A stretch of 64,000 nucleotides of DNA from Gracilariopsis chorda (taxonomy: Eukaryota; Rhodophyta; Florideophyceae; Gracilariales; Gracilariaceae), in the NCBI GenBank assembly GCA_003194525.1, contig NBIV01000006.1, positions 496,001 through 560,000 of the forward strand, read 5' to 3'. The position numbers and the translations under genes are program-made. Under the pieces are notes generated by a model. The model was not told the DNA's origin. It did not search any database and saw only the letters and a program-made list of their open reading frames with translations. Each line of letters opens with the position of its first letter. Positions within the stretch are counted from its first letter, which is position 1. This document shows, piece after piece, positions 44,593 through 54,245 of this stretch.

Positions 44593-45885
44593 TCAGTCAG
44601 TAGACCGTCCAGAAATTCGATGTTCACACATAGTTGTATCGAGCGGAATAGTACCTGAGTAAAGCAAGATCTCAAGGGAGGTGCGCAAAGGGCTATCCGA
44701 CTTCTTCAGAAGGTCGGCAAGATTAAGTTTGCCCGGGATCCAAATTATTTGGGAGACGTTGTGAGTCTCAAACTCGTAGCGTATGACAGAAACCTCGGCA
44801 CGAATGGAGCGGTCCGTAGCGTTTCTACAAGTAGAGAGTGTATCAAACAAGTCCTTAGAGTCCACAACGACAAACAAATCAACTTTCACAGCGAGTAGTT
44901 TTCGGAACGCATTAGCAAGTACCTTTCCCTCGTCAATTGCTTCCCCTGCAGCAAGCGTTTCTTCGGAGCCAATAGGCTTCACTTGTCGACGAGAATTGTG
45001 CAAAGACCACGAAATAGGGTGAAACACCGATCCTTCCGTGATTTCCCCAAACATCAACCCAGTTACAAACCCAAGCTGTCCATGATCAAACGTGCGACTT
45101 GCATCTGCGAATACAAGAAGAGAAACAGGATAACATCCTACAGGAGGGCGGTGAAAAAGGGCGCAGGTTCTGCGCTTCTTCAAGTTGCGAAGAGCATTAC
45201 ACTGTGACACAAGATGTTTCACAGTAACATGAGGTCCTTTCTGCTGCAGCGAGCTGGAAGCAATGGCCCGAAAAGGAGATGCAGCAATGCCAAGCCAGCC
45301 GATTGAGCTATTAAGGGATCGAAAAACTCGGAGTTCCAATTGGTTAAACGGCTCATCAACTTGTCTGTGTCTATTGCGGTCGATCGGAAAAGGTTCAAAG
45401 GACTGAAGCTTATCATCACCATGGACAGTAACAGAATAATCATCGTACTGAGTAACCGTCAGACCGTAGAACTGAAAAGTACCAGGTGCAAAGACAATAG
45501 TACCGAGCTGAAAGTCCTGTTGTATCCAGCTGATAATGTGTTCGATAACGTGGCGCGGGGCTGCAAACAGGACGTCGTCAACGATTTTCACAGCAACGCA
45601 TGTAAGACCATCCTCTTGAAGGCGGTGGAACAACTGGGGTACCCATACGAGCTGCAGAAAACCTAGGGATCTCAACAGATTTTCGCTCAGTTGCTGCCAA
45701 TTTGCGCTGTCGTCCACGGGACCATAAGCCGCAGTTAGAGGCAGCCAGTAAAAGTGGCATCTAGACGTGCACAAACGCGGTGGGACCATGTAGACATCTC
45801 GAGTTGCGGAGCGAGTTTGTAGGAAGGCGCTGTTAAAACTTATCTTTGCGAGAACCCATTGCTGTATGGAGGCGATCCAGAACAA
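44593..45885 (-). pseudogene. Copia reverse transcriptase and RNase H
   Basis: 430-codon uninterrupted minus-strand frame. RT blocks: 'NSAFLQTRSATRDVYMVPP', an unusual 'LTAAYGPVDDSANWQQLSE' in place of the copia LYGLKQAPRxW block, and active site VKIVDDVLFAAP. RNase H blocks: 'LLVFADASRTFDHGQLGF', 'GSEETLAAGEAID', 'VDSKDLFDTLS' and 'WIPGKLNLADLLKK'. Its N-terminus continues from the previous frame (45840-46712), so the RT is split by one frameshift near 45860. The catalytic residues look intact. Confidence 0.8.
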
Positions 45886-46712
45886 GATGCAAATTCCAAC
45901 AGGAGAGCAAGTGGCCGATCGGTCTTCAAAGCACGCTTCCCCTTATCTCCGTTACCATGCGGCGTGATTCTGGCCTTGAGAACAAATGAATCGTCATCAC
46001 ACATCTTGATCTTATAAAATACATGACTACGGATAACATTTGCATCATCGGGGATTTGAGACACTGGAACTTCACGGACAGTCTTCTTAAATGCTATCTC
46101 TTCCTTGGAGTAAGCGTTCTCAGTGACAAAGGGAGGCATACCCTGAGCCTGATGTAACATGAATTCCTTCGACTTCAAGATTTTAAAGGACTCAGCGAAA
46201 GTCTGCTCTACCGTCCGAACGAGATCCTGGACGGGTGACAGTTGAACTTCTGATAAAGAAATGGGGGCGGTGGTTTCATGCTCAGGACTTTCGACAGATT
46301 CACTCTCATTAGCAGTAGGTCCAGAATGAGGAACCGTTTTCCTGTCCCTAGCGCCTGTGTAACGCCAAGTATGTGCCTTAAGGACAATGACATCCTTGCC
46401 GCCATCATCGTAACGAATAGTGTGCTTATTAGAGCGAGCGGTAAACCTCGTAACTGTACCAGGGTAGTACAATTTGTCAAGCGGCCAGTAAAACTCAATG
46501 GAAGCACCAACGGAGGGGTGGTCTGGACCGGCAGGGCTGATCATGGGCTCGCTGAGTGATTGTTCGCTGGAGGGTTTGGAACTGGGAGTAGGAGGAAGGT
46601 CAGCGGAGGTATCGGATGCAGGGCAGGTCACCGTGGCAGAAGTTTCATGTTCTTCATCATCGGGGGGGCTGGGGGGGCTGGGCATATTCGTCAGGATTTT
46701 TCGTGCCGGCAT
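45840..46712 (-). pseudogene. Copia polyprotein middle: Tudor-like domain and RT start
   Basis: Residues about 66-118 (46359-46517) read as a Tudor-like barrel: 'VGASIEFYWPLDKLYYPGTV', then 'KHTIRYDDGGKDVIVLKAHT' and a closing WRY. This follows the Tudor/PTM pattern of [FY]-W-P-x-D...[WY]-Y-P-G-x-V...H-x-[IV]-x-Y-D-D-G. Such domains bind methylated or acidic protein tails. The C-terminal third is the RT entry ('VIRSHVFYKIKMCDDDSFVL' and 'KARITPHGNGDKG'). An acidic Ser/Pro-rich segment precedes the barrel. I infer a chromatin-tethering role like that of chromodomains in chromoviruses. Confidence 0.65.
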
Positions 46713-47907
46713 CGGAGGCTATATCAACAATGTCCTCAACAGCCATTTGAAAATAGGAGTGCATCTCATCTAAATCATCCTGAATCGAGGCAGCGAGTTC
46801 GTCTTTGCTGACAGCGGGGCGTGTATGTTCGATAGCAGCGGATAATTTGCGACCGTTAGCTCCAGGTACAGTAACAGTTCGGCTCGCACGATCGTTGCTG
46901 AAGAACGGTTTGGCGGAAGACCAATGACCCTGCTTTTGATGTTGGTACTTGAAAAACACTTTTACCATATCTCCAACCGACAGAAGGATCTCGATAGTAG
47001 CCTTGGAACTAAGGATCAAAGCGAGTTTGCGCTTAGCGAATAAGGCTTGATGGGCCTTCACTATTTAGTCTGGAACAATAAAAGGGGCAGCCATAGAGAC
47101 GACGGGACGTGTGAAACCTTTGGCGAGCTCGTAAGCAGAGAGACCGTCGTTGCCATATAAGTCGTTGCAAAGGCACAGCGACTGCTGAATGAGAAGGGGT
47201 AATGGGGTGGGCGTGGTGGAAGACGAGGCGTGTTTCATACGTTCGAAGATGTCCCAGATGACTTTTTGCTTCGACTCAAGGACGTTTTTGTTGTGACGTC
47301 GTGGCGGGATGGGACAGCGATGAATACCGAGACTGTTGAGGTAGCTGGTGAATGGGTTCTTGTGAAATGCAGGATCAAAAAGGACGGCTGCGGGAATCCA
47401 GAAGGGAGATATTCATACAGTTTCGAACGACGAGATAGTGTGATCCATGGAGGTGTTGGGTACAATAAGTCCAGCTGAGTAGCGAGAATCGGCGTCCATA
47501 GCGTGGAACACGCATACGTCGTCCAAGAACATATGGTCAACGCACACAACTTCGTTGAATTCGCGGGACATGGAACTAATTGAGACCTTACGGGGAGGTT
47601 GAGGACGAGCTGTAGTGGAGCAACTGACTCACTCTTCCAAGGTACGAGACAGATACTTCTCGATCGAATCATCCCACACTTGATTGCGCTGCAGCAAAGT
47701 CTTGATATCTGTGTAGGTGACATGGCCGCACACATCTTTATGAACTTTATCCACAATGTGCTTCACTTCAGACCATGGGCGGTTGTAGAGCGAGTCGCCG
47801 ACAGTAGCGGTAGCGCAGAACAAGCGAGTCAAGTGAGCACTAGACAGCGGAGTGGAACGAAAAGTGAACGTTTCGTGTGGTATGCAGCAGTGCATCTCAT
47901 GGCTCAC
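46657..47907 (-). pseudogene. Copia integrase
   Basis: The HHCC zinc domain lies in 47629-47907 ('VHKDVCGHVTYTDIKTLL', then 'ECVSCSTTARP'). The core, in shifted frames between about 47080 and 47590, contains 'VCVDHMFLDDVCVFHAMDAD' (first Asp) and 'ERMKHASSSTTPTPLPLLIQ'. The C-terminal domain at 46657-47061 has 'LLSVGDMVKVFFKYQHQKQG' and 'GHWSSAKPFFSNDRASRTVT'. It inserts the cDNA. Frame changes and a stop at about 47062 interrupt it. Confidence 0.7.
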
Positions 47908-48152
47908 TAGAGACTCTCGAGAGAGACCTCGTCATGCGTGGAAGCCACACAGGGTAGCTGGAGTACATTGCGACCTTGGTGCCGTATGTTGCAGTACTGA
48001 GTAACATTGCAACCAACAACCCACTGAGACGAACCTTGTATGACTAAGTGGCGAATGTCCACGAAATTGTCAAGGTTGGTGCGCATCTGCAACGCAATGG
48101 AGCCAAGAATTTGTCGAGCTTCACTAGAGTGATCACCATTTCCGTACTGCCA

Positions 48153-49244
48153 TTACAGTGTATTGGCGACCAAAGGCTTCAACGGGTCGAGCTGTCCATT
48201 CCAATCGGGGCAAACAGAGTCTTGAATGAGAGACAATTCGTGCTGGACAAGGCCAATGTAAAGAGCGCCCTCGTCTAGAAGGGGTCCGACAAAGTCAGGA
48301 CTAAGGGAGCTATTACCGGATGTCTTACACATACGCACCGTTTGGAAGGTAAGGGTTTCCTTTTCTGCAGATTTATCTTTATGAGCATCATAACAGGACA
48401 GGCCATGCTTCAGGGACCCATCTTCTTTATGGTCGGCAGCCCAATGACCATATTTGGAGCATTTCCTGCACTTGGACCGGGACTTCAGATCTGCAAGCTG
48501 CTCGGGCGTTAGCTTGTTTTTCGTTCTCGGACGAGAGCCATAAGACCTAGGAGCACTTGCGGCATTGGCAGAAAGAGCTGAGGAACGGGAAAAAGCCACA
48601 GTTGTTCTTCCGCATTGTCCTATAACAGAAGCAATAGAGCTGTACGATACTGCCCTCAAGTAGTCGTTGGAGCTGAAGGTATCGGAGAAATCTTTAGTGC
48701 CCGGAGCAGAGTTGATGAGCACAGAAATTCGTTGAGTAGCGTCAACATCGGCATTGGCCAGGAGCGTGAGTGGGGTAGCAGGATCGGAGAGTCTCACTTC
48801 AGAACCATGAGCGTGTAGTTTAGAGCTGTGGGCTAGGAAACGAGACTCGAAATTCTTTAAAGATTCATTGTTACCACGACGGGTGGTCAACAGCAACACG
48901 AAGTCTTAGTATACTTCGGATAGAACTGCAAGGGGGTAACGAACGTAGACAGCCGCAACAATTGCAGCAGCGCCTTTTTCAGACGCAATGGTAGTTTGAT
49001 CAATAGTCTTGCAAAGGTCACGTGCGCGTCCAAATAGCTGGGACTGTAACATAATTCCGCGGAGCCCTTTCTAGAGCTTGTGACTGTTAGTTTCTTCAAG
49101 AGCATCATGAATTGATTCCCAATGTATGAACGCATTAGCATAACGATCTTGATTACCCTTTCCATCAGTGTAATGGACGTTGAGAATATTCCAAGTAAAC
49201 ATTGGTCTGTTAGGGAGGTCAGAAGACGAACGGGCTGGGCCCAT
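48153..49244 (-). pseudogene. Copia gag and protease
   Basis: The first ATG, at 49244, is only 5 nt inside the 5' LTR; a later ATG ('MFTWNILNVHYTDGKGNQDR') may be the real start. The frame runs to 48153 with stops at 49071 (TAG) and 48900 (TAA). It holds a capsid-like segment ('FESRFLAHSSKLHAHG'), a basic stretch, a zinc knuckle 'CRKCSKYGHWAADH' (final His in place of Cys) and a protease-like 'VGPLLDEGALYIGLV', where D-E-G replaces D-[ST]-G. Particle assembly and processing are the expected roles. Confidence 0.65.
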
Positions 49245-49248
49245 AACA

Positions 49249-49524
49249 ATGAACGAGCAAGATAACAAAGGAAAACAAACAGGGGTTTACGATGGCAGAA
49301 CCCCGATCGTAGCCGTCGAGACGTCACCTCCTCGTATAGGAGTAGAACACCGGCTTTATGTAGTGCGCAGAGGACAGTACATAACCACTGAAAGTGCGCA
49401 ACATAAAGGGTGCGATACAAACGATACTCGCCAACAGACGCAAACAGCAATCTTCTTCAGTACCGATAACGCGCAACGTGTTTCTACGCAGAGAACTGTG
49501 GCGATATACACTGTATCTCTTCAT
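49249..49524 (-). repeat. 5' LTR of the copia element
   Basis: Plus strand ATGAACGAGCAAG...CTCTTCAT. Partner of 44145-44420. Confidence 0.9.
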
Positions 49525-49531
49525 AGACGTA
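49525..49531. repeat. Flanking duplication, right (copia element)
   Basis: AGACGTA, identical to 44138-44144. It overlaps by three bases the GTAGT duplication of the neighbouring palindromic element (49529-49533). Confidence 0.75.
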
Positions 49532-49533
49532 GT

Positions 49534-50835
49534 TGAAAGCAACAAAGTGGCTTGCCTCTCCCTTCGGATGGGAAGGGGGGAGGGGCCGGCTTTTATTGAA
49601 TCTGGCCCTCCGGTAAGATCGTCGGAGGGCCAATCAGACGTCTTCATAGAGACTGGCGTGCCATGCACGCCAGTCAGGTATGTCCACGTGGACATCCTCG
49701 ACAGTCCGCCTCCCAAGCTGCCGCCATGGGCAGCTACATCAGCGCACTTCTCTTCCTCTTGCTTTCTTTCTCTTTCCCGTCATCCTGACATTACTTTGCG
49801 TTCTTGCCTCACCCCAACGCGCCACCGTCGCACTGCCTGGTCCGTCTCGCCCTGAGCACCATCCCCGCATTGCCTACTATGTCACGCTCTGTGCGCTCTG
49901 CGCCCCACGATACATCTGCCGCTGCTCTGCGCCCTGCGCCCTACGCTACATTCGTCGCCATTTTGCGCCCTGCGCCCCGCGCCCTAGCTCTACCTTCATC
50001 GCTATTCTGCGCCCTGCGCCACGCGCCCCAGCGCTACATTTGTCGCAATTCTGTGCCTCGAGCTCCGCGCCCCAGCGTTATATTCATCGCCATTCTGCGC
50101 CCCACGCTACTACCTTCCGGCACTGCCTTGCAGTCGGCGTACACATCTTCCTGAGCAAGGCTTCAGAAACGGTTACTACATCTAGCGGCTACTTATCCTT
50201 GTATATCAAGCTTACTGTAAGCTTGCTGTAAGCCACGTTTTCATTAATTGAGACGTACTAAAGTGAGGTCTAAGTCCCCTAGTATACTCTTAATACAAGC
50301 TCACTTGTAGTATTAAAGTAACCAAGAGAATCAAAATGGCTCGTAGGAAGCCTACTGCTACGAACACGGTATGCGAAGCCCCTCCACATCATTACATTGG
50401 AACGAAAGGTATAAAAGCTTTTCCATTCATCCCCAAAGATAATCTTGTCCTGAAGTTCTCTCGACGTGGTGATGTGGGGAACGTGAAGATTCTAGATGGC
50501 GGGGTAGGGCTACCTCAATTCGTTATACGTTGCTCCAACGGCGGTGAAGGTCAGTTCACGAGAGAAGAGTTCTGGCAACTTCTAGGTCCGCATATTGTTA
50601 TGTTCCTTGAAGATTCCCCATGGGAGGAGCTTTCTTTCAATGATCTCTACCGTTTGGGGATGACACTCTCCGTGAAGGACAATGTCAATTACAGCTCGTT
50701 TGAAGGATACTCTTGGGTAATTGAGAAAATAGTATTCAAGCATGGATACTATTATGGTATGGACGAACCTACTCAGCGCGAACACGCCATTGATCTGTAT
50801 ACCCTTCGCATATTCGGTACCCCTTCCAACGCATC
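49534..50835 (+). repeat. Left inverted arm of the palindromic element
   Basis: Matches the complement of 51412-52714. It contains a minisatellite at about 49895-50115 and tandem AAGCTT[AG]CTGT units near 50208-50230, just upstream of the gene start at 50336. Confidence 0.85.
49895..50115 (+). repeat. GC-rich minisatellite in the left arm
   Basis: Four to five diverged units of about 45-58 bp with a core like CGCTACATTCGTCGCCAT followed by TCTGCGCCC. The inverted arm carries the same array at about 52130-52370. Confidence 0.7.
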
Positions 50836-51408
50836 GATGTTACATTCCGTGACCGAATCTGGAAACTTTAGGTTTGACATGGATAATCGAATCATGGCAA
50901 TTTTCGAAGTGGATGAGTGGTGCTTCAAGAACCCAGAACGTTATCTACGAATGTCTACTGGCAGTTCTCGAGAAACCAATCCCAGCCTTAGGGATGACGA
51001 GCTACCTCATGTGCAGCCCATTTGCTTCCGGGAACAGACTGGTTTATGTCTCGCCGCAGCGTTATGCAATGGGCTGCATGTCTCAACGCTGCTGTTTGCC
51101 ATGATTACTGGGAAATGTTCCGTGGTTATCAGAATGCCTTTGAGCATTTTGGTATCCTTGCACCCGGAATCGAGATCTCCGTGAGCTACAAGAACACCTT
51201 TCTCAGCGTGATGCAAACCTTCAAATAGTTCATGGGCATGGTCACTCGATTCGTCTCACAGATGTTGTTTATCTCTCTCCTGGTGTCTATCTTCCTACCC
51301 TGCATGGAACTGGAGGCGTCTACCACACTTTGGCAATAGATACTGATCATGGTCATATAATTGATTGTATGGAGCCATACAGATTGATACTTTGCCCACA
51401 TACCCTGC
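50336..51408 (+). pseudogene. Cysteine-peptidase-like gene (left copy)
   Basis: An ATG at 50336 opens a frame to about 51080, with 'GVGLPQFVIRCSNGGEGQFT' and 'TREEFWQLLGPHIVMFLED' in the N-terminal part. The centre then gives 'CFREQTGLCLAAALCNGL', resembling a thiol-protease nucleophile helix (G-x-C followed by an Ala-rich helix). Two frame changes later, in 51180-51400, come 'GTGGVYHTLAIDTDHGHII' and 'DCMEPYRLIL', a His block followed by an Asp, in the C-H-D order of papain-fold enzymes. The right arm cuts off the C-terminus. Family is not recognised; peptidase is inference from motif order. The frame changes imply a broken gene or introns. Confidence 0.5.
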
Positions 51409-51911
51409 AGAGATGCGTTGGTAGTGGTACCGAATATGCGAGGGGTATACAGATCAATGGCGTGCTGGCGATGAGTAGTTTCGTCCACACCATAATAATA
51501 TCCATATTTGAATACTATTTTCTCAACTACCCAAGAGTATCCTTCAAGCGAGCTGTAGTTGACGTTGTCCTTCACGGAGAGCGTCATCCCCAAACGGTAG
51601 AGATCATTGAAAGAAAGCTCCTCCCATTGGGAATCTTCAAGGAACATAACAATATGCGGACCTAGAAGTTGCCAGAACTCTTCTCTCGTGAACTGACCTT
51701 CACCTCCGTTGGAGCAACGTATAACGAATTGAGGTAGCCCTACCCCGCCATCTAGAATCTTCAACTTCTCTACATCACCACGTCAAGAGAACTTCAAGAC
51801 AAGATTATCTCTGGGGATGAATGGAATAGCTTTTATACTTTTCGTTCCAATGTAATGATGTGGAGGGGCTTCGCATACCGTCTTCGTAGCAGTGGGCTTC
51901 GTACGAGCCAT
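51186..51911 (-). pseudogene. Truncated inverted copy of the peptidase-like gene N-terminus
   Basis: An ATG at 51911 starts MARTKPTATKTVCEA, paralogous to MARRKPTATNTVCEA of the left copy. A TGA interrupts after 'DNLVLKFS'. Similarity to the left copy ends at 51412, where the unique centre begins, so only the N-terminal half is present. Confidence 0.75.
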
Positions 51912-52714
51912 TTTGCTTCTCTTGGTTACTTTGAAACTACAAGTCAGCTTGTATTAAGAGTATACTAGGGGACTTAGACCTCACTTTAGTACGTCTCAAT
52001 TAATGAAAACGTGGCTTACAGCAAGCTTACAGTAAGCTTGATATACAAGGATAAGTAGCCGCTAGATGTAGTAACCGTTTCTGAAGCCTTGCTCAGGAAG
52101 ATGTGTACGCCGACTGCAAGGCAGTGCCGGAAGGTAGTAGCGTGGGGCGCAGAATGGCGACGAATGTAACGCTGGGGCGCGGAGCGCGAGGCGCACAATG
52201 GCGACGAATGTAGCGCTGGGACGCGTGGCGCAGGGCGCACAATAGCGACGAAGGTAGTGCTGGGGCGCGAGGCGCAGGGAACAGAATGGCGACGAATGTA
52301 GCACTGGGGCGCAGGGCGCAGAGCAGCGACGGATGTAGCGTGGGGCGCAGAGCGCACAGGGCGTGACATAGTAGGCAATGCGGGGATGGTGCACAGGACG
52401 AGACGGACCAGGCAGTGCGATGGTGGCGCGTTGGGGCGAGGCAAGAACGCGAAGTAATGTCGGGATGACGGGAAAGAGAAAGAAAGCAAGAGGAAGAAAA
52501 GTGCGCTGATGTAGCCGCCCATGGCAGCAGCTTGGGAGGCGGACTGTCGAGGCTGTCCACGTGGACATACCTGACTGGCGTGCATGGCAAACCACTATCT
52601 ATGAAGACGTCTGATTGGCCTTCCGACGATCTCGCCAGAGGGCCAGAGTCAATAAAAGCCGGCCTCTCCCCCCTTCCCATCTGAAGGGGGAGGCAAGCCA
52701 CTTTGTTGCTTTCA
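51412..52714 (-). repeat. Right inverted arm of the palindromic element
   Basis: Inverted copy of 49534-50835. The outer end GTTGCTTTCA is followed by GTAGT. Confidence 0.85.
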
Positions 52715-52767
52715 GTAGTCTTAGTTTTGCATAGGCTTTTACTCCGGTGCGGTTGCCTTTTCTAGCT

Positions 52768-52831
52768 GCGCAGATACCGCCTCTGCCATAGGATGCACAG
52801 CAGTATGCTATGGCAGAGGGAGTATCTGCGC
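52768..52831. repeat. Hairpin of 23-bp arms
   Basis: Arms 52768-52790 and 52809-52831 pair with two mismatches (outer ends GCGCAGATAC and GTATCTGCGC) around an 18-bp loop. It lies 50 bp outside the palindromic element. Confidence 0.6.
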
Positions 52832-53060
52832 TCGACGCATTAATTTGCGCATAGGTCCTAAACTAGATAGCTGAAACAAAACCGAATTGGTCCTTCGACA
52901 CAGGTTGTTACCGCCGTGTCGCTTCAAATTAATCGAGTAATATCGACAGAATTCTTTAGGCCATTTCTGAATAGCTTCCATTCTGACAAGATGGTTCCCC
53001 CCTCCCCCGACAGTGGCGGGCACCGCCGGCAGAGAGCTAGAATTTAATTATCGTTACGGT

Positions 53061-53088
53061 ACAGTGAGCTCCGTGGAGAGCTCACTGT
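53061..53088. repeat. Perfect 11-bp hairpin
   Basis: ACAGTGAGCTC and GAGCTCACTGT flank a 6-bp loop, in a stretch with further GAGCTC copies (53093). Confidence 0.6.
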
Positions 53089-53177
53089 CAAGCGAGCTCC
53101 TGCGCTCCACGCAACCGAAATGAAATCTAATTCTCACATTCACAGTCGCATGCTAGAAATCGTCACTCTGAATTGTG

Positions 53178-53182
53178 GATCG
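53178..53182. repeat. Target-site duplication, left (element E)
   Basis: GATCG, repeated exactly at 59926-59930 directly outside the two LTRs. Confidence 0.9.
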
Positions 53183-54245
53183 TGTCGGTCGCGAATGTTG
53201 CGGAATGTGCCAGACATCGCTGGAACACCCGTGTAGAATGTTCCAGTAGTGTCTAGCACATTGCACGCTTTGTTGGCCCAGCAAAGAATACAGTATTTTA
53301 GTGACGCTGGCGCAAAATGTCGCTTTATTATTGGTTAGTGTGCAGCTCCAGAGGTCTCTAGAAGCCAATGGAGTAACCTAGACGCACACATGAGTAACTA
53401 GCAAGTAGAAATGCGTATTTGGCTCGTTTGTAGTGCCTCTAAACACTGTAAAAAGAGGTTCTGAGCTTCGGACTTCGGTCTGAACTCACCTAAACAATCG
53501 ACCAACATCTAAGCCCCACCCCGCTATCAACCTTCAGCCACTTCAACTATCATCAACAACCAGTGAGGCGTTCGCCGCTGGATAAAGGGCTTCTAGTGAG
53601 GCGTGTGCTGCTAGTTGTCCAATAGGGTGGGGAAGTACCGTTGCTAAGACCGGTTGAAGCGCCTTAGGCGTAGACGGGAGACGGGTAGTGTGTACCAAAG
53701 GTGTGTCTGTCGTCTGTGAGCCCCACCGGAGCTTTGCTCGGATAACGGTGTCGGTCGAAAGACCTGGTGATTTCCGGACGGAAGTACTTGACGGGAAGCT
53801 ATCCGCAGGCGACTTGCCGTGCAACCTTTCCTGCAAAGGGCCAGCTTGGGTATAGAGTGAAAGCATATCCCGCTGTTAGTAGCTCTCCTCGGGAAGCCCT
53901 GTAAGGATTGTATGCGCCTGCTTCTGGTTAGTGCAGAGGTAGGTAGGCTGCAGAATCCACTTCACATCCGGAGTGTCTGACCGGAAGCCGAGGGTCTGAC
54001 CCTTAGTGATCCTTGACATAATTCTTGGGTTGCGCGCCGTTTCAACAAGAAGTTAAGAAGTTTTATTTGGGGATTGAGTCTCTTGCTCTCCCTAGTGTTG
54101 TTTTATTTCATCGAGTGGGTTTAGTTCTTTTGATTCCACTGTTTTCAACTTGTTTTGGGGCTTTTAGCTACGAAGAGCACCCTTTTGACTTTTATTATTA
54201 CAACTTTTTGGCCCCCTGCATCACCGTCCCGTGATGGCGCCCACA
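53183..54245 (+). repeat. 5' LTR of element E
   Basis: TG...CA ends. The gag start codon (54234) lies within its last 12 bases. A 107-codon antisense frame (53543-53866) is open in both LTRs but looks incidental. Confidence 0.95.

Larger units (their letters stand above)
44145..49524 (-). mobile_element. Ty1/copia retrotransposon, complete, 5.4 kb
   Basis: 276-bp direct repeats at both ends, AGACGTA flanking duplications, and the minus-strand order gag, protease, integrase, Tudor-like linker, RT, RNase H. Integrase before RT is the Ty1/copia order. Reading frames contain several stops and shifts. The LTRs match at roughly nine positions in ten by eye, so insertion is not recent. Confidence 0.9.
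49534..52714. mobile_element. Giant palindromic element with 1.3-kb inverted arms
   Basis: The left arm (49534-50835) and right arm (51412-52714) are inverted copies, 1302 and 1303 bp, with scattered differences. A unique 576-bp centre lies between them. The outer ends are TGAAAGCAAC...GTTGCTTTCA (TG...CA), flanked on both sides by GTAGT (49529-49533 and 52715-52719), a perfect 5-bp target duplication. Each arm holds a minisatellite and the 5' half of the same gene, head to head. TG...CA ends with a 5-bp duplication are usual for integrase-made insertions, yet the repeats are inverted rather than direct. Confidence 0.8.

Noticed and set aside
53543..53866. 107-codon minus-strand frame present in both LTRs of element E (also 59223-59546)
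   Set aside because: It is duplicated only because the LTR is; no motif or upstream signal, and it runs against the element.
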